From contig CM051511.1 of assembly GCA_028015205.1 (NCBI GenBank), positions 2,294,001 to 2,358,000 of the forward strand: a stretch of DNA of 64,000 nucleotides, in the 5' to 3' direction. Both the position numbers and the translations under genes were made by a program. Below, one piece after another: positions 11,133 through 23,103 of the stretch. Within the stretch, counting starts at the first letter, position 1, and every line of letters begins with the position of its first letter. This stretch comes from Mytilisepta virgata (taxonomy: Eukaryota; Mollusca; Bivalvia; Mytilida; Mytilidae). The notes under the pieces are model-generated. The model saw only the letters and a program-made list of their open reading frames with translations. It had not been told where the DNA came from and did no database searches.

Positions 11133-12502
11133 TTACTACATCAATATCAAACTATCTCCAAATTTCTAAGGCCAAAGAGCCATGATAACTCAACCTGAAC
11201 ATCCTACCCATATACAGAATTATTTCCGATCAAAATTCTTCATTCAATTACCTGTTGTCAAAATTCAACCCACCAGTTTTATTAAATTTCCAACAGCTTC
11301 GAAGTTCATGGACTAAACACGATTTATGGAGCAAGTCACTGGCAATTATAGTTGAAGTTAAACTTTAACACCTCGTCCATTTGCAAATGTTTCCTCTAAA
11401 AATAGATGTAAATTTATAAAACCCATTGTACTGTAGCCAATGGCACAAAAAAGAAAAATGTGACCCATCAACTGCAATTATCGGGAACTAGTTACCATTT
11501 GGAAAACTTGGGAGCTATGCCTATGTATATGGAATTACACACAAATATAAATTTTATCTTGCCCCTACCACCCATCCAAATAAGATTGCTACACGAAGCC
11601 ATGTCCCCCGCAGCAGAGAAAAAATCGGAAGGCCCACAAGATACACAAAAGTGTATTATTGAAATGGTGGCACAGTATTGATGTAAACACATAATAAACT
11701 AGAGGCTCAGAGGGCTGAGCCTGTATCACTCACATGGCATAAAAGCTGAGCCTGTATCACTCACCTGGCATAAAAGCAATTTTTATTGATGTATCTCAGA
11801 GAAGTCACTTCTCCCTATCATTATGAAGTGTGGTAAGCCTTGTAGGAAATAAATTTTTCTTGAAGGACAATCTTATGTAACTTACAGGTCAGCATATTCT
11901 AAAATTTGGCAGTTCTCCAGAAGATTTTTGCATGCATTTCCCATAGGGTCTTATGTTAACCCAATTCTTCTCATAAGGCCATCAACCAACCAGAAACAAG
12001 AATTGCCCATGGCGGCTGTGTTTGTTGCCTGAACTGGACAAAATGAGAAAACTTTGTGAAACCTCAGACAGATGCTTCCTGTCAAGTCTAGTTCCCTTTG
12101 GCCAAGTGGTTTCAATTAAGATTATCAACCGATGAAAGACAAGAACTGCCCATGACAGCCATGTTTCCCTTTGTTACCTGATCATGACGAAATGAGGAAA
12201 GTTTGTAAAAACCTCCCAAATAGATGCTTTCTGTCAAGTTTCGTTCCATTTGGCCAAGTGACTTCAGAGGAGATTTTTTTTATATCTGCCAATCAGAAAC
12301 AAGAACTACTCATGGCGGCCATATTCGTATTCCGATCGGGACAAAAAGATGAAACTTTATAAAGGACCTACCATACATGCTTCCTGTCATGTTTCAATCC
12401 ATTTGGGCAAGCGATTTCAGGAGGAGATTCTTTTATATTAGCCAATCAGAAACAAGAACTGCCAATGGTGACCATATATGTACTCCGATCGTTATAAAAT
12501 AA

Positions 12503-15500
12503 CTAGAGGCTCTCAAGAGCCTGTGTCGCTCACCTGTATCTAATGTGATTACAATAGCTACTGAAGACATCTTATCATTATTATTTTTGAATATGTGGTC
12601 AAGTTGTGACCATTCAGACTTTTTTTTACAATTTTCTGATAGACTTCTAAACATCTTGGATGATGGATCGGCAACAAAGTAACAACACTTGGTCAGTACC
12701 TCATAAGGAACATTCATGCTATGTTTTGTTACATTCCATTCAGTGGTTCTCTAAAAGAAATCATTTGTATGCATTTCCCATAGGGTCCAATGTTAAACTT
12801 AGTCCCCCGCTGGCGGCCATCTTGGACGATGGATCGGCTACAAAGTAACAACGCTTAGTCAGCACCTCATAATGAACATTCATGCCAGATTTAGTTTCAT
12901 TCTATTCAACGGTTCTCTAAAAGAAGTCATTTGTATGCATTTCCCATAGGGTCCTATGTTAAACTAAGTCCCCCTCTGGCGGCCATCTTGGATGATGGAT
13001 CGGCTACAAAGTAACAACACTTGGTCAGCACCTCATAAGGAACATTCATGCCAGATTTACTTTCATTCCATTCAGTGGTTCTCTAAAAGAAGTCATTTGT
13101 ATGCATTTCCCATAGGGTCCTATGTTAAACTAAGTTCCCCGCTGGCGGCCATCTTGGATGATGGATCAGCTACAAAGTAACAACACTTGGTCAGCATTTC
13201 ATAAGGAATATTCATGCCATGTTTGGTTTCATTTCATTAAGTGGGTCACTAAAAGAAGTCATTTGTATGCATTTCCCATAGGGTTCTATGTTAAACTAAG
13301 TTCCCCGCTGGCGGCCATCTTGGATTATGGAACGGCTACAAAGTAACAACACTTGGTCAGCACCTCATAAGGAACATTCATGCCATGTTTGGTTTCATTC
13401 CATTCAACGGTTCTCTAAAAGAAGTCATTTGTATGCATTTCCGATAGGGTCCTATGTTAAACTAAGTCCCCCTCTGGCGGCCATCTTGGATGATGGATCG
13501 GCTACAAAGTAACAACACTTGGTCAGCACCTCATTAGGAACATTCATGCCAGATTTAGTTTCATTCCATTCAGTGGTTCTCTAAAAGAAGTCATTTGTAT
13601 GCATTTCCCATAGGGTCCAATGTTAAACTAACTTCCCCGCTGGCGGCCATCTTGGATGATGGATCGGCTACAAAGTAACAACACTTGGTCAGCACCTCAT
13701 AAGGAACATTCATGCCAGATTTAGTTTCATTCCATTCAGTGGTTCTCTAAAAGAAGTCATTTGTATGCATTTCCCATAGGGTTCTATGCTAAACTAAGTC
13801 CCCCGCTGGCAGCCATCTTGGATGATGGATCGGCTACAAAGTAACAACACTTGGTCAGCACCTCATTAGGAACATTCATGCCAGATTTAGTTTCATTCCA
13901 TTCAGTGGTTCTCTAAAAGAAGTCATTTGTATGCATTTCCCATAGGGTCCTATGTTAAACTAAGTTCCCCGCTGGCGGCCATCTTGGATGATGGATCGGC
14001 TACAAAGTAACAACACTTGGTCAGCACCTCATAAGGAACATTCATGCCAGATTTAGTTTCATTCCATTCAGTGGTTCTCTAAAAGAAGTCATTTGTATGC
14101 ATTTCCCATAGGGTTCTATGTTAAACTAAATCCCCCGCTGGCGGCCATCTTGGATTATGGATCGGCTACAAAGTAACAACACTTGGTCAGCACCTCATAA
14201 GGAACATTCATGCCATGTTTGGTTTAATTCCATTCAACGGTTCTCTAAAAGAAGTCATTTGTATGCATTTCCCATAGGGTCCTATGTTAAACTAAGTCCC
14301 CCTCTGGCGGCCATCTTGGATGATGGATCGGCTACAAAGTAACAACACTTGGTCAGCACCTCATTAGGAACATTCATGCCAGATTTAGTTTCATTCCATT
14401 CAGTGGTTCTCTAAAAGAAGTCATTTGTATGCATTTCCCATAGGGTCCAATGTTAAACTAAGTTCCCCGCTGGCGGCCATCTTGGATGATGGATCGGCTA
14501 CAAAGTAACAACACTTGGTCAGCACCTCATTAGGAACATTCATGCCAGATTTAGTTTCATTCCATTCAGTGGTTCTCTAAAAGAAGTCATTTGTATGCAT
14601 TTCCCATAGGGTTCTATGTTAAACTAAGTCCCCCGCTGGCGGCCATCTTGGATTATGGATCGGCTACAAAGTAACAACACTTGGTCAGCACCTCATAAGG
14701 AACATTCATGCCATGTTTGGTTTCATTCCATTCAACGGTTCTCTAAAAGAAGTCATTTGTATGCATTTCCCATAGGGTCCTATGTTAAACTAAGTCCCCC
14801 TCTGGCGGCCATCTTGGATGATGGATCGGCTACAAAGTAACAACACTTGGTCAGCACCTCATTAGGAACATTCATGCCAGATTTAGTTTCATTCCATTCA
14901 GTGGTTCTCTAAAAGAAGTCATTTGTATGCATTTCCCATAGGGTCCTATGTTAAACTAAGTTCCCCGCTGGCGGCCATCTTGGATGATGGATCGGCTACA
15001 AAGTAACAACACTTGGTCAGCACCTCATAAGGAACATTCATGCCAGATTTAGTTTCATTCCATTCAGTGGTTCTCTAAAAGAAGTCATTTGTATGCATTT
15101 CCCATAGGGTTCTATGTTAAACTAAGTCCCCCGCTGGCGGCCATCTTGGATTATGGATCGGCTACAAAGTAACAACACTTGGTCAGCACCTCATAAGGAA
15201 CATTCATGCCATGTTTGGTTTCATTCCATTCAACAGTTCTCTAAAAGAAGTCATTTGTATGCATTTCCCATAGGGTCCTATGTTAAACTAAGTCCCCCTC
15301 TGGCGGCCATCTTGGATGATGGATCGGCTACAAAGTAACACTTGGTCAGCACCTCATAAGGAACATTCATGCCAGATTTAGTTTCATTCCATTCAGTGGT
15401 TCTCTAAAAGAAGTCATTTGTATGCATTTCCCATAGGGTCCTATGTTAAACTAAGTTCCCCGCTGGCGGCCATCTTGGATGATGGATCGGCTACAAAGTA

Positions 15501-15682
15501 ACAACACTTGGTCAGCACCTCATAAGGAACATTCATGCCATGTTTGGTTTCATTCCATTCAGTGGTTCTCTAGAAGAAGTTCAAAATGTAAAATGTTAAC
15601 GACGACGCCGGACGACGACGGACGACGGACGCCAAGTGATGAGAAAAGCTCACTTGACCCTTTGGGTCAGGTGAGCTAAAAA
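12503..15682 (+). mobile_element. Inner AGAGGCTC element with 166-bp array
   Basis: Head ACTAGAGGCTCTCAAGAGCC followed by TCGCTCACCTG; tail GACGACG-rich, then a hairpin (AGCTCACTTGACCC / GGGTCAGGTGAGCT with a TTT loop) and AAAAA. The interior is almost entirely the 166-bp tandem array. There is no protein-coding capacity: 61-62 codon frames recur only because monomers recur, and 166 is not a multiple of 3. Confidence 0.8.
12655..15580 (+). repeat. 166-bp satellite-like array, about 17.6 monomers
   Basis: The anchor CTTGGATGATGG or a variant begins at 12655, 12821, 12987, 13153, 13319, 13485, 13651, 13817, 13983, 14149, 14315, 14481, 14647, 14813, 14979, 15145, 15311 and 15474. Every step is exactly 166 bp except the last (163, a 3-bp loss in the 15311 unit). 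Type A monomers (GATTATGG, CATGTTTGG, CAACGG, CCCTCTGG) fall at 13319, 14149, 14647 and 15145. The last three are 498 bp apart, a three-monomer higher-order unit. Older, more diverged monomers of the same family occur at about 21423-21925 and 27600-28150, and inverted at 47005-47245. Confidence 0.95.
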
Positions 15683-16599
15683 TATATTGTAAAGAACCTC
15701 CCATAGATGCTTCCTGTCAAGTTTGGTTCCATGTGGCCAAGCAGTTCCAGAGAAATACATTTTTTTTTTTTTAATCAACCAATGAGAAACAAGAATTGCC
15801 TATGGCAGCCATATTTTTTACCCGATCAGGACGAAATGAGGAAACTTTGAAAAGAACCTCCCATACATGCTTCCAGTCAAGTTTCGTTCCATTTGGCCAA
15901 GCGATTTCAGAGATGATTTTTTTATATCAACCAATCAGAAACAAGAACTGCCCATGGCAGCCTTATTTGTAGTCCGATCAGAACGAAATGAGGTAAGTTT
16001 ATGAAGGAACTCCCAAATATGCTTCCTGTCAAGTTTTGTTCCATTTGGCCTAGCAGTTTCAGAGGAGAAGATTTTTGAAAACTCAGCCAATCAGAAACAA
16101 CAACAATTGCCCATAGCGGCCATATTTGTTGTCCAATCACAACGAAATGAGCAATCTTTATAAAGGACTTACATAGATGCTTCCTGCCAAATTTAATACT
16201 ATTTGGCTCAGTGGTTTCAGAGAACATTAAAATGTGAAATGTTAATTGACAACGGATGCCAAGCACTGACAAAAGCTCACATGGCCAGGTCAGCTAAAAA
16301 AATTGCAGTACAATACAAATAAAAATTTTGTGCCACAGAGTTCCTGTAGCGTCACATGCACAAAAAATAAGTCCCATAACTCCCTTATAACTTGTTGAAT
16401 CAAAATCGCAGTGCGATAGGATCAAGTACACGTGGTTACTAACAATCTTACAAAATTTGAACGAAATCTGATCAGCGGTATCAGAGGAGTTGTGCTAACA
16501 TATAACTGACGGACGGACTGATAAAAACCATTACTACATGTAGGTCCCTCCTTCGCGTTGCGGCGGGAGTCAAAAAAGATCAAGTGCCATCCAACCCTT

Positions 16600-17168
16600 C
16601 CACATTTTTTTCTGAAATAGCCCTAAGCTAATTTGAACAAAGTATTACAGAAATAGTCTTTTACAATGTATGTGGTCCATTTTGAATCTTGTCCCAACTC
16701 AAATCTTCATCTATTGCCAAGTCTGATTGTAGGACAATACATTTTTCAATGCCATACTTTTTCTATATTAATACCAAAATGTGTGTCTCTTCCAAGGAAG
16801 ACATGCATCACCTGCGGACGTAAATTTTTACAAAAAATAATAATTTTTTTCCAAAAACAAATATATATGCACACCCTTGCATTAAGGTTAATGTGCAGAG
16901 AAAGTTTCATCAAATTCCTTTGAGCAGTTATGGAGTAGTTGAGGATAGAAGTTTTGACCCCCCATTTTTTTTGCAAAAATGTCAATTTTTATCCAAAAAA
17001 ATTTTAACTTTTCTATCTGTGTATGAAGGTTAATGCACAGAGAAAGTTTCATCAAATTCCTTTGAGCAGTTTACGAGTAGTTGAGGATAGAAGAAAAGTG
17101 TGACGACGCAAGACGACAGATAGTGATCCCTATGTGTCGACCATGTCTTCCGCAGGCGACACAAAAAT
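16600..17168 (+). mobile_element. GTTGAGGATAG repeat with hairpin tail
   Basis: Two monomers share AGAGAAAGTTTCATCAAATTC and GTAGTTGAGGATAGAAG; the GAGGATAG anchors at 16941 and 17083 give a 142-bp period. A GACGACG-like stretch follows, then a hairpin with arms TGTGTCG and CGACACA (about 17132-17162) and AAAA. An inverted copy lies at 50395-50810. Confidence 0.7.
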
Positions 17169-17169
17169 G

Positions 17170-18582
17170 ATTTGCACAGGTATAAACACATTTCTATGCA
17201 TGTGCACATTTCCTTTCAGTAATAAGACAACCCTTTTATGAATATTTTTATAAGTTTGTTTCATAATTCAGATCTTGTACAAATTCATATGTTATGATAC
17301 CCTGAGATTTACAATACACGTCCTTGTACATAAAAAATGAAAAGAAATTCATCAAAGATTCTGATGGAAAAAATAATACTGCAATATTTTGACATCAAAC
17401 ACAATCAAGTGAATTTATGATTTTGAAGTAAATTTTTCCCTGAAATTTAGAAACTGATTTTGCTTACAGCTGCTGGAAACAATATATGAAATTAACAATT
17501 TCTGCTATTCTCTTTTACACAATATGAACTTTCAAACAATTACTTATAAAAATTCATTCACACTTACAAATTCACATTTGACAAGTTTCATTCCACATAC
17601 ATGTACAAATTAAACTAATGCTTCTCTTGAATTTTTGCATACTGGTCCCTTTCAACATTCATGTATAAAATAAATCCATTCATAACTAAAATAAATATAT
17701 CTTCAGCATTTGACAAATTTTTCAATGAAAAAGAACAATGTAATTTCATTTACAAAAAGAAAGACTTGGTTGATTTAAGGATGTACACCTCTGAGGAGCC
17801 AAAAATGTCTACTATTAACCTTTTTTCTTAACATGATTTTGGGGTTTATATGACTGCAAGAAAGTAATTTATGAAGAAAAAATCATATGGTGCTATGGTC
17901 ATTTGAAAGTACCACAATTTTGATGATTTTCCCATTTTTCATCAAATTTTTACCCATTTTTGGGCTATTATCAAAGAAAATCATAGTTCCACAATTAAAA
18001 TTTTTCATACTTTCTCTAAAGATGAAGTGGCCCAATCTGAATAAATTTAACTTAAAAAACCTATAGGTATGTCTTAAATATAAGAAAGTTTTATAAAAGT
18101 AAGTTGTTTTTTTTTGTGTCAAAATGACCATGCAGTCAATTTAGTCAATTTTGATTTTTCTCATTTTTTTTTAGAACAAAGAGCATATAATTTCAACTTC
18201 TTTGTTATAAATGATTGAAAAATATATATTAAAGAATTTTAAAAAGAAACAATTGATATGGGATGTACATATTTTTGATAAAATCATTTCTTTGTACCCC
18301 TCACCCATTTTCTCAACATTTTGGCTGATGACACTCACCAGATTGGTTCTAAAATTTGAATTATTACTCAAAAAATACTTATTGTAAGTACATAATTTTT
18401 TTCACATAGTTTAGTTGGATTATAATATTTTTTGAATTCATTCATATTTTCCACTTGTATCACATGTTTTGGAAATAGTTCCTGAATGAGATTTCAACGA
18501 GACAAGAAACATCAGAAGAATACAACCTTAAGAGTTTTTACAAAATGTTTGCACCAATATCACATATATATAAAGAGAACAA
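17170..18582 (-). other. 3' flank and probable 3' UTR of cyclin L
   Basis: Downstream of the cyclin L stop. No conserved open frame is present. Very AT-rich, with several candidate polyadenylation signals that I cannot rank, so the transcript end is not placed. Confidence 0.4.
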
Positions 18583-18979
18583 TCATCGGCGATATCTATC
18601 ATATCTTTCTTGTGAACTACTACGATGGCCATTCCGATGTCGTTTAACATATCTGTAGTCTGACGGAGAGTAATCATAACGATCCTTATCTTTATAATAA
18701 TCTCGGTCTTTATAGTCATTATAACGGTCTTTGTCCTTGTAATCATATCTTTCCTTGTCTTTGTAATACTTTTTATGACTAGATTTATTATACCCTCTTT
18801 CTGGTGACCTACTAAGTGATCTACTGTATGACCTTGACATTTGTTTTTTCCTTTTATGAGATACTTTGGAACTTTTGTAATATTCAACATTCTCCTTTTT
18901 GACCTTTCTTGCATCAATGTCTTTGTGTTTCTTCTTTTTTGATACAAGACTCCTTGCTGGACTAAGACTACTTGAGGAT
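18583..18979 (-). CDS. CCNL1: Cyclin L coding exon 11 (RS/KDRY tail)
   Basis: Residues 356-486 and the stop (TGA, 18585-18583). Acceptor TTTTTACAG. It starts [10 protein letters not shown], continues [15 protein letters not shown], then carries four or five diverged repeats around KDKDRYDY and ends [13 protein letters not shown]. The tail has fewer RS dipeptides than vertebrate cyclin L and more K/D/R/Y blocks. Confidence 0.92.
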
Positions 18980-21900
18980 CTGTAAAAACATAAAACTTAT
19001 TAAATCATCTCTACCTACTGAAAATACACAGTCACAATAATTTCTATTGAGGTTTTCATGCAGCAAAGGCAAATGTACAATGAAGGTTTTAATGGGGTGA
19101 AAATTTTATTTATACACTGACCCTAAATCTCTCTTCATTTCTACTAGATTATACAATGGTTTTATGCTTTGACATCAGTTATTTCTACAAATGGTGAACA
19201 TCTTTTTCAACTATTTCCATGAAATTTTTCCCAAAAAGTTTTCCTAGCACATTTACAAAAAAAGTTCACTTTTCACCTTTTATCGGATGAATACGAGCGG
19301 CTTCTTCTTCGCTTGCTACCATTTTTTCTGAAATACAAAACGATACAGATGGTACAACCGGATATAAAAAACATTCAATAAAAACCCTGAGAAATAATTC
19401 AACCTTTGAAGCAACACATAATATAATTTAACATTTTTTCCAAATAAATACTGGTGAAATTCTTTATAATTATTTCTTTCATTCATTAATGTAAAAAATT
19501 AATATATTTTGAGCTTAAGCAAAGGTAAGATGTATTTTTCAAATAGTAATCTTTTTGGGGGGAGGGGGGAGGGCATCCCTGAACTTCTTGCCCTGCATGT
19601 ATACTTACATTAAGGCACTATCAGATTTCTTTGAGCCTGTCTCATCTTTCTCCCTTTTCAGTTTTAATAGCTTTATACTACCCAGTAGTGTAGGGTCTGG
19701 ACTCACATTTTTTGGAGAACCTGGAAAAAATTATTTTCTGTGTTTATACTTTAATAAAATGATGACCAAGGCTTGTCATGATAGCCCATAAAGAATCTTT
19801 CATTAAGACTTACCTTAAATCTTTAAAATCCCCAGCAAATACAAGAAACATTTTCCCACCATCTCAGAAACAATCTAATTAGATTTTGAAATCTGTCTTA
19901 ACTATTCAACATATCAAATCAAGTTGATCTATATGTGAAATCAAAACTGGGATATTTTTTCCAAATTTTTTTCTTTTTTGTTGTTGTTGTTTTTAATAAT
20001 ATAATTGTTCTTACCAGCTCTAGAAACTGAATTTGGAGTTCCATAATCAGATGACATTCCTTTGGCTTTCTTTTTGTTTTCCAACTGAATTTTCTTTGCT
20101 TCTAAAACTTTGTTTCCCAATTCTTCAACATTTGGCTGCAGAGAATATATATAAAAATGAACAAGAGGCTCCCAATAGTCTGAATTGCTCACCTGTTATG
20201 TGTTTGTATAGATCTTGCATCAATGATTATTTTTGCTATTAAATGTAAACCGTTGCAATTTTCTCCTTAATATTGACCTGTACAACTAAAATTAAATCCA
20301 AATAGAATTGCTTGCTATGGACTTTTTCAATGGCATTGACACTTGACCTCCATTTTGACTTGAACAGGTAAATTGTAAGGTCCTGAACCCAAATTTATCT
20401 GGTTGCTAGGGACTTTTCAGTGTTTTTTCAACTTTTGTTTCAAAGGTGCCTGTGCCTTTCCATTCGGGAAAAACTATAGTAGTAATTAACAAATTGAGAA
20501 ATTTGTAAAACAATTTTATTTCACTTTAACAGCACAAGTTTTCAGTTTCTCTGTTCCGTAAATATTTCTACAAGTTTGTCTTTATCAGAAAGTTTATTCA
20601 AATGACAAATTTTCTTTAAAATCTTCTATGATGATTGGTTTCTCGTGTTTTGAGTTATGATAATTCTTTTTTTCTGACAGAGTAGTTACTATGTGTCTTT
20701 TTTTAAGCTGAAAGTCATTTTCATGAATATCTCAAATATTTCATTAAAATGAAAGTAAAAAAATATACCTATACATTTTGTTTCCAATTCGTAATTAATT
20801 CTCTCTTCACCCCTTAAATGCCTAAAATCTTTTACAAGACCGATTATACATTTATTGAGTGGAATTTGTTGATTTTTGTCGTAAAGTATGACGGTACCAC
20901 AAAAAATTGTGACTTGCTTAATATATACCAGTTTCGTTTCTAAAAGTATCAACCATGTCGACTTTTTGGATACATCGTAATTTGAAATGTGCAGAATTGT
21001 AATAATCTCAGTAGTTTTTTTATATCAAGAAATCAGTTGCTAAGATGTGGGACACGCAATGCTGTTGTGATTCGATAATTGGATTCCATGATGAATCAGC
21101 TTATAACAAACTCGTACCATAACCAAATCGGACCATAACAAATTCGAACCAACAGTGATTTATAAGCTAACACATGATTGGTAATTGATTTTTCACACTA
21201 AAATCGTTACAAATAGTTATTGATGATGCCACCTTATAGACTAAAGTTATGAACACTTTAAGATCTCCAAAATCTAACCTTGACTAGAGGCTCTCAAGAG
21301 TCTGTGTCGCTCACCTGGATTTAACTTTTCACCTTGAGCAGACCTAAAAATTTAAGTGTTGCAGTCAATTTGGCTGGTTTTTCTATAGGATTCTATTTTA
21401 AACTAATTTCAGCTGTGGCAGTCATCTTGGTTGACAGTCCAGGTCAACGGATACATTTCTAAAAGAGAACCATCTACAGACCATTTCTGCTAAGTCTTGT
21501 TCCAACTGGCTAAGCGGTTTCACACAAGAAGATTTTTAAATGAATTTTCCTATAGGGTGCAATATTTAACAAAGTTCGGTGTGGCAGCCATCTTGGTTGA
21601 CAATCCGGGTGATTGGACACATTTCTGAAAGAGGACCTCCTAAAGACCAATGCTGCCAAGTCTGACTCCAATACGTCAAGTGATTTCAGACAAGAAGATT
21701 TTTATGACTTTTTTCTTATGATTTTTTCCATAGGGCCATATGTTAAACTAAGTTCAGGTGTGGTGGCCATCTTGGTTGACAATCTTGGTCATCGCACAAA
21801 ATTCTGAAAGAGGACCATCTAAGGAGCAAGTCTAATTCTAATTGGCTTAGTGGTTTCAGAGGAGAAGATTTTTGAGTGAATTTCCCATAGGGTCCTATGT

Positions 21901-23071
21901 TAAACTAAGTTCTGCTGTGATGGCCATCTTGGTTCACAGTCCACAAAATCAGACACATTTCTGAATAAAATGCTCCGCTGGGCGCAGCTAGATACGACCG
22001 CAGATGTCGAACCCTGAATAGTTGGGGCAATTATGAACACAACATTCAAGCTTGATACAATACTGAATTTGGATTGTGAATAAATATTTGACACAGCATA
22101 GGATTCTGACACAGAATGAATGTTGTCTAAGAACTTAAAAATTTTTAATTTACCTATTCAAACCATATCAGTATTATTTGTTTTTATATATAAATCAGAA
22201 ATAACCAATTTAAAATTTAAAATTGGGCACACATATCAATTTCTTGCTATTGCGCAATACTGTGTAATTGAAAATTTCTTCAAATATTTGACACATAATA
22301 GGTTTCTGACACAGAATAACTGAAATCAAAGAACTTAAAATTGGTCATATGATTTGAATTTATATTCAATTTTTTGCTTCTTGTGCAATACCATATGCTG
22401 TGGAGAATTGCCCCCCCCCCCCAAAAAAAAATAATAATTTACCCCTTTTTTTAGCTTTTGTGCAATACACTATGAAGTTGCACATTGACCCCCCCTCCCA
22501 AAAAAAAAAAAACAAAAAACAATAAAATTTATTGTAACCCCCCCCCTTTTTTTTGCTAAAAAAAATTTGAAATTTTCTTTTTAATTTATGAAATATGAAA
22601 TGAGAAAAAATTACCCCCTCCCCAATTTCTCATTTACCCCCCCCCCCCCCAAATTTTGTTTTCAACCCCCCCCCCCCCCATTTCTTTATACTTTGCAACC
22701 ATAACAGCCCATTTAAATACACCATAACATATTAAAATAGAAAATGACATCATAGTCATGGATGGCAAATTTTAAATATACATATTAAAAGCAGTTTAGA
22801 TAAGATAAACAAAAAAGCTTCATCAGCACATTTTATATTGGCAAATTTCCAATGGAATTTGTTAATAATAAAGTTTTGATAACAGGGCACACATATCAAT
22901 TTCTTGCTATTGCGCAATACTGTGCAATTGAAAATTTCTTCAAATATTTGACACATAATAGGTTTCTGACACAGAATAACTGAAATAAAGAACTTAGAAT
23001 TGGTCATATGATTTGAATTTATATTCAATTTTTTGCTTTTGTGTAATATAATATGCTGTGGAGAATTGCCC

Positions 23072-23103
<32 letters not shown>

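Larger units (their letters stand above)
11699..16302 (+). mobile_element. Outer AGAGGCTC element
   Basis: Head CTAGAGGCTCAGAGGGCTGA at 11699; tail AAAAGCTCACATGGCCAGGTCAGCTAAAAAA at 16273-16302. The body has loose repeats built on CAGAAACAAGAACTGCCCAT, GATGCTTCCTGTCAAGTT and CATTTGGCCAAGCGATTTCA, at roughly 140-165 bp, on both sides of an inner element (12503-15682). Its right part resumes exactly where the left part stopped, showing the nesting. Confidence 0.7.
11460..16578 (+). mobile_element. Host repeat split by the nested AGAGGCTC elements
   Basis: The left part (GCCATGTCCCCCGCAGCAGA, GTGTATTATTGAAATGGTGG, ending AACACATAATAAA at about 11697) and the right part (GTTCCTGTAGCGTCACATGC onward to GCGGCGGGAGTC at about 16571) are contiguous in the inverted copy at 41820-42345. 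The 4.6 kb between them is therefore an insertion. The left boundary is approximate. Confidence 0.7.

Noticed and set aside
12660..15679. A series of 61-66 codon frames with nearly the same protein (NNTWSAPHKEHSC...)
   Set aside because: They repeat because the 166-bp monomer repeats. Each stops within about a monomer since 166 is not divisible by 3, and no splice or start context fits.
18528..18947. 139-codon minus-strand frame overlapping the cyclin L tail
   Set aside because: It is the shifted frame of exon 11; the in-phase frame has the RS tail and continues correctly from exon 10.
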